Below are positions 61,469-64,000 of a DNA stretch of 64,000 nucleotides, in pieces. Source of the stretch: Actinomadura rudentiformis. Its GTDB lineage: Bacteria; Actinomycetota; Actinomycetes; Streptosporangiales; Streptosporangiaceae. Below the pieces are notes generated by a model. The model was not told where the DNA came from. It did no database searches and was given only the letters and a program-made list of their open reading frames with translations. The number at the start of each line of letters is the position of its first letter. Position 1 is the first letter of the stretch. The stretch is from assembly GCF_008923185.1 (NCBI RefSeq), contig NZ_WBMT01000005.1:124001-188000 (forward strand), given 5' to 3'. The position numbers and the translations under genes are program-made.

Positions 61469-62764
61469 ATGGGCACCGAACCTCTCTCCCGCCGCTCGTT
61501 CCTCGCCGCCGCCGGGCTGGCAGGCATCTCCGTGCCCGTTCTCGGCGCCTGCGGTGGCGACTCCGACGACTCGGGCGGCTCAGGCAAGAAGGTCACCATC
61601 GAGTGGTGGAACATCGCCACCACCGAGCCGGGCCGGACGTTGTGGCCGCAGGCAGCCAAGGCGTACGAGGCCGCGCACCCCAACGTGCAGATCAAGATGA
61701 CCTCGTTGGAGAACGACGCGTACAAGTCCAAGATGACCGCGCAGACCGCCTCGGGGAAGCTGCCGGACATCTTCCACACCTGGGGTGGCGGCGTGCTGGA
61801 GCAGCAGGTCGAGGCGGGCCTGGTCAAGGACATCACCGGAGGCGTCGCACCCTGGATCGGCAACCTGTCCCCGATCTCCGTGCAGCCTTACCAGCTCGGC
61901 GGGAAGACCTACGCGGTCCCGTACGACATCGGCATGGTCGGGTTCTGGTACAACAAGGCGCTGTTCGCCAAGGCCGGGATCAAGGCTCCGCCCGCCACGT
62001 GGGCCGAGCTCCTCGATGCCGTCCGGAAGCTCAAGAGTGCCGGTGTCACCCCGATCGCGCTGGCGGGCAAGGAGAAGTGGCCCGGCCACTACTACTGGTC
62101 CTACCTGGCCATTCGCATCGGCGGCGTGGCCGCGCTCAAGCAGGCCGCCGAGACCAAGGACTTCAGCGGCGCGCCCTTCGTGCAGGCCGGTCAGCGCCTC
62201 AAGGAGCTCGTCGACCTGGCCCCGTTCCAGAACGGCTTCCAGGGTGCCAGCTACCCGACGACCGACGGGCAGGCCGCCCAGATGTCCAACGGCAAGACGG
62301 CCATGGAGCTGATGGGCCAATGGGCTCCGAACGTGCAGAAGGAGATGGGCAAGGGCCTCGGTGACGACCTCGGCTTCTTCCCGTTCCCCACCGTCGCGGG
62401 AGGCAGCGGCGCCGCGACCGAGGTCTTCGGTGGCGGCGGCGGGAACGCGCTCAGCAAGGACGCCCCCGCCGAGGCGCTCGACTTCCTCAAGTTCTTCGCC
62501 TCGGTCGAGAACGACCGCAAGCGCGTGGCCTCCAAGGCGTTCCTGCCGATCGCCAAGGGCGCCGAGAGCGCGATCACCGACCCCAACCTCAAGACCGTGT
62601 CGCAGACGCTGAACAACGCGACCGGATTCCAGCTCTTCCTCGACCAGGCGTTCCCGCCCGCCGTCGGCCAGGAGGTCAACGACCAGGTCGCCGCGCTCGT
62701 CGCGAGCAAGGCCACCCCCGAGCAGGTCGCGCAGGCGATCACCAAGACCGCCAAGAGCCAGTAG
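61469..62764 (+). CDS. bxlE: Xylobiose-type ABC transporter substrate-binding lipoprotein
   Basis: This 431-residue protein has a twin-arginine signal (SRRSFLAAAG) joined to lipobox LGAC, then a sugar-binding fold with WWNIATTEPGR, DIFHTWGGG and VPYDIGMVGFWYNK. It resembles Streptomyces BxlE-type xylobiose binders. It is divergent from the LacI-GH3-GH43 operon and followed 7 bases later by the first permease. The bxl symbol rests on gene order and family, not on a direct comparison. Confidence 0.88.
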   Translation: MGTEPLSRRSFLAAAGLAGISVPVLGACGGDSDDSGGSGKKVTIEWWNIATTEPGRTLWPQAAKAYEAAHPNVQIKMTSLENDAYKSKMTAQTASGKLPDIFHTWGGGVLEQQVEAGLVKDITGGVAPWIGNLSPISVQPYQLGGKTYAVPYDIGMVGFWYNKALFAKAGIKAPPATWAELLDAVRKLKSAGVTPIALAGKEKWPGHYYWSYLAIRIGGVAALKQAAETKDFSGAPFVQAGQRLKELVDLAPFQNGFQGASYPTTDGQAAQMSNGKTAMELMGQWAPNVQKEMGKGLGDDLGFFPFPTVAGGSGAATEVFGGGGGNALSKDAPAEALDFLKFFASVENDRKRVASKAFLPIAKGAESAITDPNLKTVSQTLNNATGFQLFLDQAFPPAVGQEVNDQVAALVASKATPEQVAQAITKTAKSQ

Positions 62765-62771
62765 CCGGCCG

Positions 62772-63800
62772 ATGGCACACTCGGCTTTCAAGAACTCGGC
62801 CGTCAAGGACTCAGCCCTCGAGAAGCGGCCTGCCGGGAAGGCGACGGCGGCGGGTCCCGCGGGCGGGGGCCCGCGTGGCCGCACGGCCCGCCGCCGCCGT
62901 CTCGTCGACTCGGTGACGATCGCGGCGTTCCTGTCACCGGCCATGCTGCTGTTCGCCCTGCTGGTGCTGGTGCCGATCCTCTACGCCCTGTACACCAGCC
63001 TGTTCAAGTGGGGCGGCTTCGGTGCCCCGGAGAACTTCGTCGGCCTGGAGAACTTCAGGACGCTGTTCAAGGACGAGGTCTTCCTCGGCGACCTGTGGCG
63101 GGGCTTTGTCCTGATCGCGCTGTCGGTGGGGATCCAGCTTCCGTTCGCGCTGTCCATGGCCGTGCTGCTCAACCAGAAGCTGCGCGGCCGCGCGTTCTAC
63201 CGGCTGCTGTTCTTCGCGCCGTACGTGCTGTCCGAAGTGATCACCGGTGTGCTCTTCACAATGATCTTCGCGCCGGACTCCGGGCTCGCCGACCACGCGC
63301 TGGATCTGGTGGGGCTGGGCGATCTCGGGATCACCTGGTTCGCCGACTCCTCGACCGTCCTGGTCACCCTGTTCCTGGTCATGACGTGGAAGTACTTCGG
63401 CTTCCACATGATCCTCTACATGGCCGGGCTGCAGAGCATTCCGCGGGACGTGCTGGAGGCCGCCGCGATCGACGGCGCGAGTGCCTGGCAGCGGTTCCGT
63501 CACGTCACGCTGCCGCTGCTCGGGCCGACGATCCGGATCAGCGTCTTCCTGTCCATCATCGGGGCGATCCAGCTCTTCGACCTGGTGTGGGTGATCACCG
63601 CGGGTGGTCCGGTGCACGCCTCCGAGACGATGGCGATCACGATGTTCCAGTTCGGTTTCAAGCGCTACCAGGTCGGCTACGCCAGCGCGATCAGCGTCGT
63701 GATGTTCCTGATCTGCTTTGTCTTCGCCCTCGTCTACCAGCGCTACGTCCTGCGGCGCGATCTCGAGGGCGCCGTCACCAGCATGCGAGGCCGCCGATGA
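62772..63800 (+). CDS. bxlF: ABC sugar transporter permease 1 of the bxl cluster
   Basis: This 342-residue protein has a charged N-terminal tail of about 50 residues and six transmembrane segments, with the EAA motif LEAAAIDGASAWQRFRHVTLP. It forms the importer channel with the next gene, whose ATG overlaps its stop by 4 bases. Confidence 0.9.
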   Translation: MAHSAFKNSAVKDSALEKRPAGKATAAGPAGGGPRGRTARRRRLVDSVTIAAFLSPAMLLFALLVLVPILYALYTSLFKWGGFGAPENFVGLENFRTLFKDEVFLGDLWRGFVLIALSVGIQLPFALSMAVLLNQKLRGRAFYRLLFFAPYVLSEVITGVLFTMIFAPDSGLADHALDLVGLGDLGITWFADSSTVLVTLFLVMTWKYFGFHMILYMAGLQSIPRDVLEAAAIDGASAWQRFRHVTLPLLGPTIRISVFLSIIGAIQLFDLVWVITAGGPVHASETMAITMFQFGFKRYQVGYASAISVVMFLICFVFALVYQRYVLRRDLEGAVTSMRGRR

Positions 63801-64000
63801 CGCTCTCCCCTCCCCGCCGCCCGCCACGCCACCGCGCGGACCGTCCCGGTGGCCGCCCGGCAGGCCGCCTTACGGGCCGCACCGCCGCCAGGGTCCGCGG
63901 CCTGTCGATGCACGCGCTCATCTGGATCGTCGGCGCGCTCATCGTCGTGCCGCTGCTGTACGGCCTGCTGTCCGGCTTCAAGAGCACCAGCGAGCTGTCC
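63797..64000 (+). CDS. bxlG: ABC sugar transporter permease 2 of the bxl cluster (5' part)
   Basis: An open frame of 68 codons starts at ATG 63797, overlapping the upstream stop, and continues past the right edge. It has a basic Arg/Pro-rich tail and then the first transmembrane helix (HALIWIVGALIVVPLLYGLL), followed by GFKSTSELS, typical of MalG-type permeases. Confidence 0.85.
   Translation, partial: MTLSPPRRPPRHRADRPGGRPAGRLTGRTAARVRGLSMHALIWIVGALIVVPLLYGLLSGFKSTSELS

Overview
High-GC actinomycete chromosome, most likely a filamentous Streptosporangiales organism such as a Streptosporangium, Nonomuraea or Microbispora relative. This placement is an inference from GC-rich wobble positions, GTG/TTG starts with purine-rich ribosome binding sites, a DUF6247-like gene, a SigE-family sigma factor, and cellulase operators identical to the Thermobifida/Streptomyces CelR/CebR site. 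No RNA gene, intact mobile element or CRISPR array was seen. The window is dominated by a plant cell-wall degradation island of roughly 56 kb (about 8.2 kb to the right edge).

Layout. 1-8.0 kb: a partial helical-repeat protein, a 5-oxoproline operon (NRAMP-like transporter plus pxpABC) with a divergent GntR regulator, a deaminase, a toxin-antitoxin-like pair and a PAP2 membrane protein. 8.2-15.1 kb: xylB-xylA, then a Gfo/Idh oxidoreductase, DUF993 protein and sugar isomerase trio with a LacI regulator. 15.2-24.8 kb: a cellulose-type AA10 LPMO, a transmembrane Ser/Thr kinase carrying an extracellular CBM2, a GH106-like enzyme, a PL3 pectate lyase, an SGNH esterase, and a sigma factor paired with a membrane protein. 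24.9-42.0 kb: a sugar ABC importer, GH31 alpha-xylosidase, GH1, MFS exporter, LacI, GH3, GH35 and GH29. 42.1-52.0 kb: GH12, GH48, CelR-like LacI, a lipoprotein, GH5 and GH6. 52.2-64.0 kb: an alpha/beta hydrolase, an IS5-like relic, GH74 xyloglucanase, and a bxl-type xylobiose cluster (GH43, GH3, LacI, ABC importer).

How it works together. Secreted CBM2 enzymes (AA10, GH48, GH6, GH5, GH12) attack cellulose, and GH74 cuts xyloglucan. GH29, GH35, GH31 and GH1/GH3 could remove fucose, galactose, xylose and glucose from the fragments, and XylA/XylB take in the xylose. At least four LacI regulators are present, and the palindromes fall into classes: TCGAAGCGCTTCGA (xylBA, ABC-GH31-GH1, LacI, GH3, GH74), TGGGAGCGCTCCCA (sigma factor, CelR-like gene, lipoprotein-GH5-GH6), GGTAAGCGCTTTCC (Gfo operon, PL3/SGNH), AAAACGTTTT (GH106) and TTCGAAACATT (bxl).

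The most novel parts are two candidate extracellular polysaccharide sensors: the CBM2-bearing receptor kinase next to the LPMO, and the sigma factor with a transmembrane, extracellular-domain partner that sits under two CelR-type operators.
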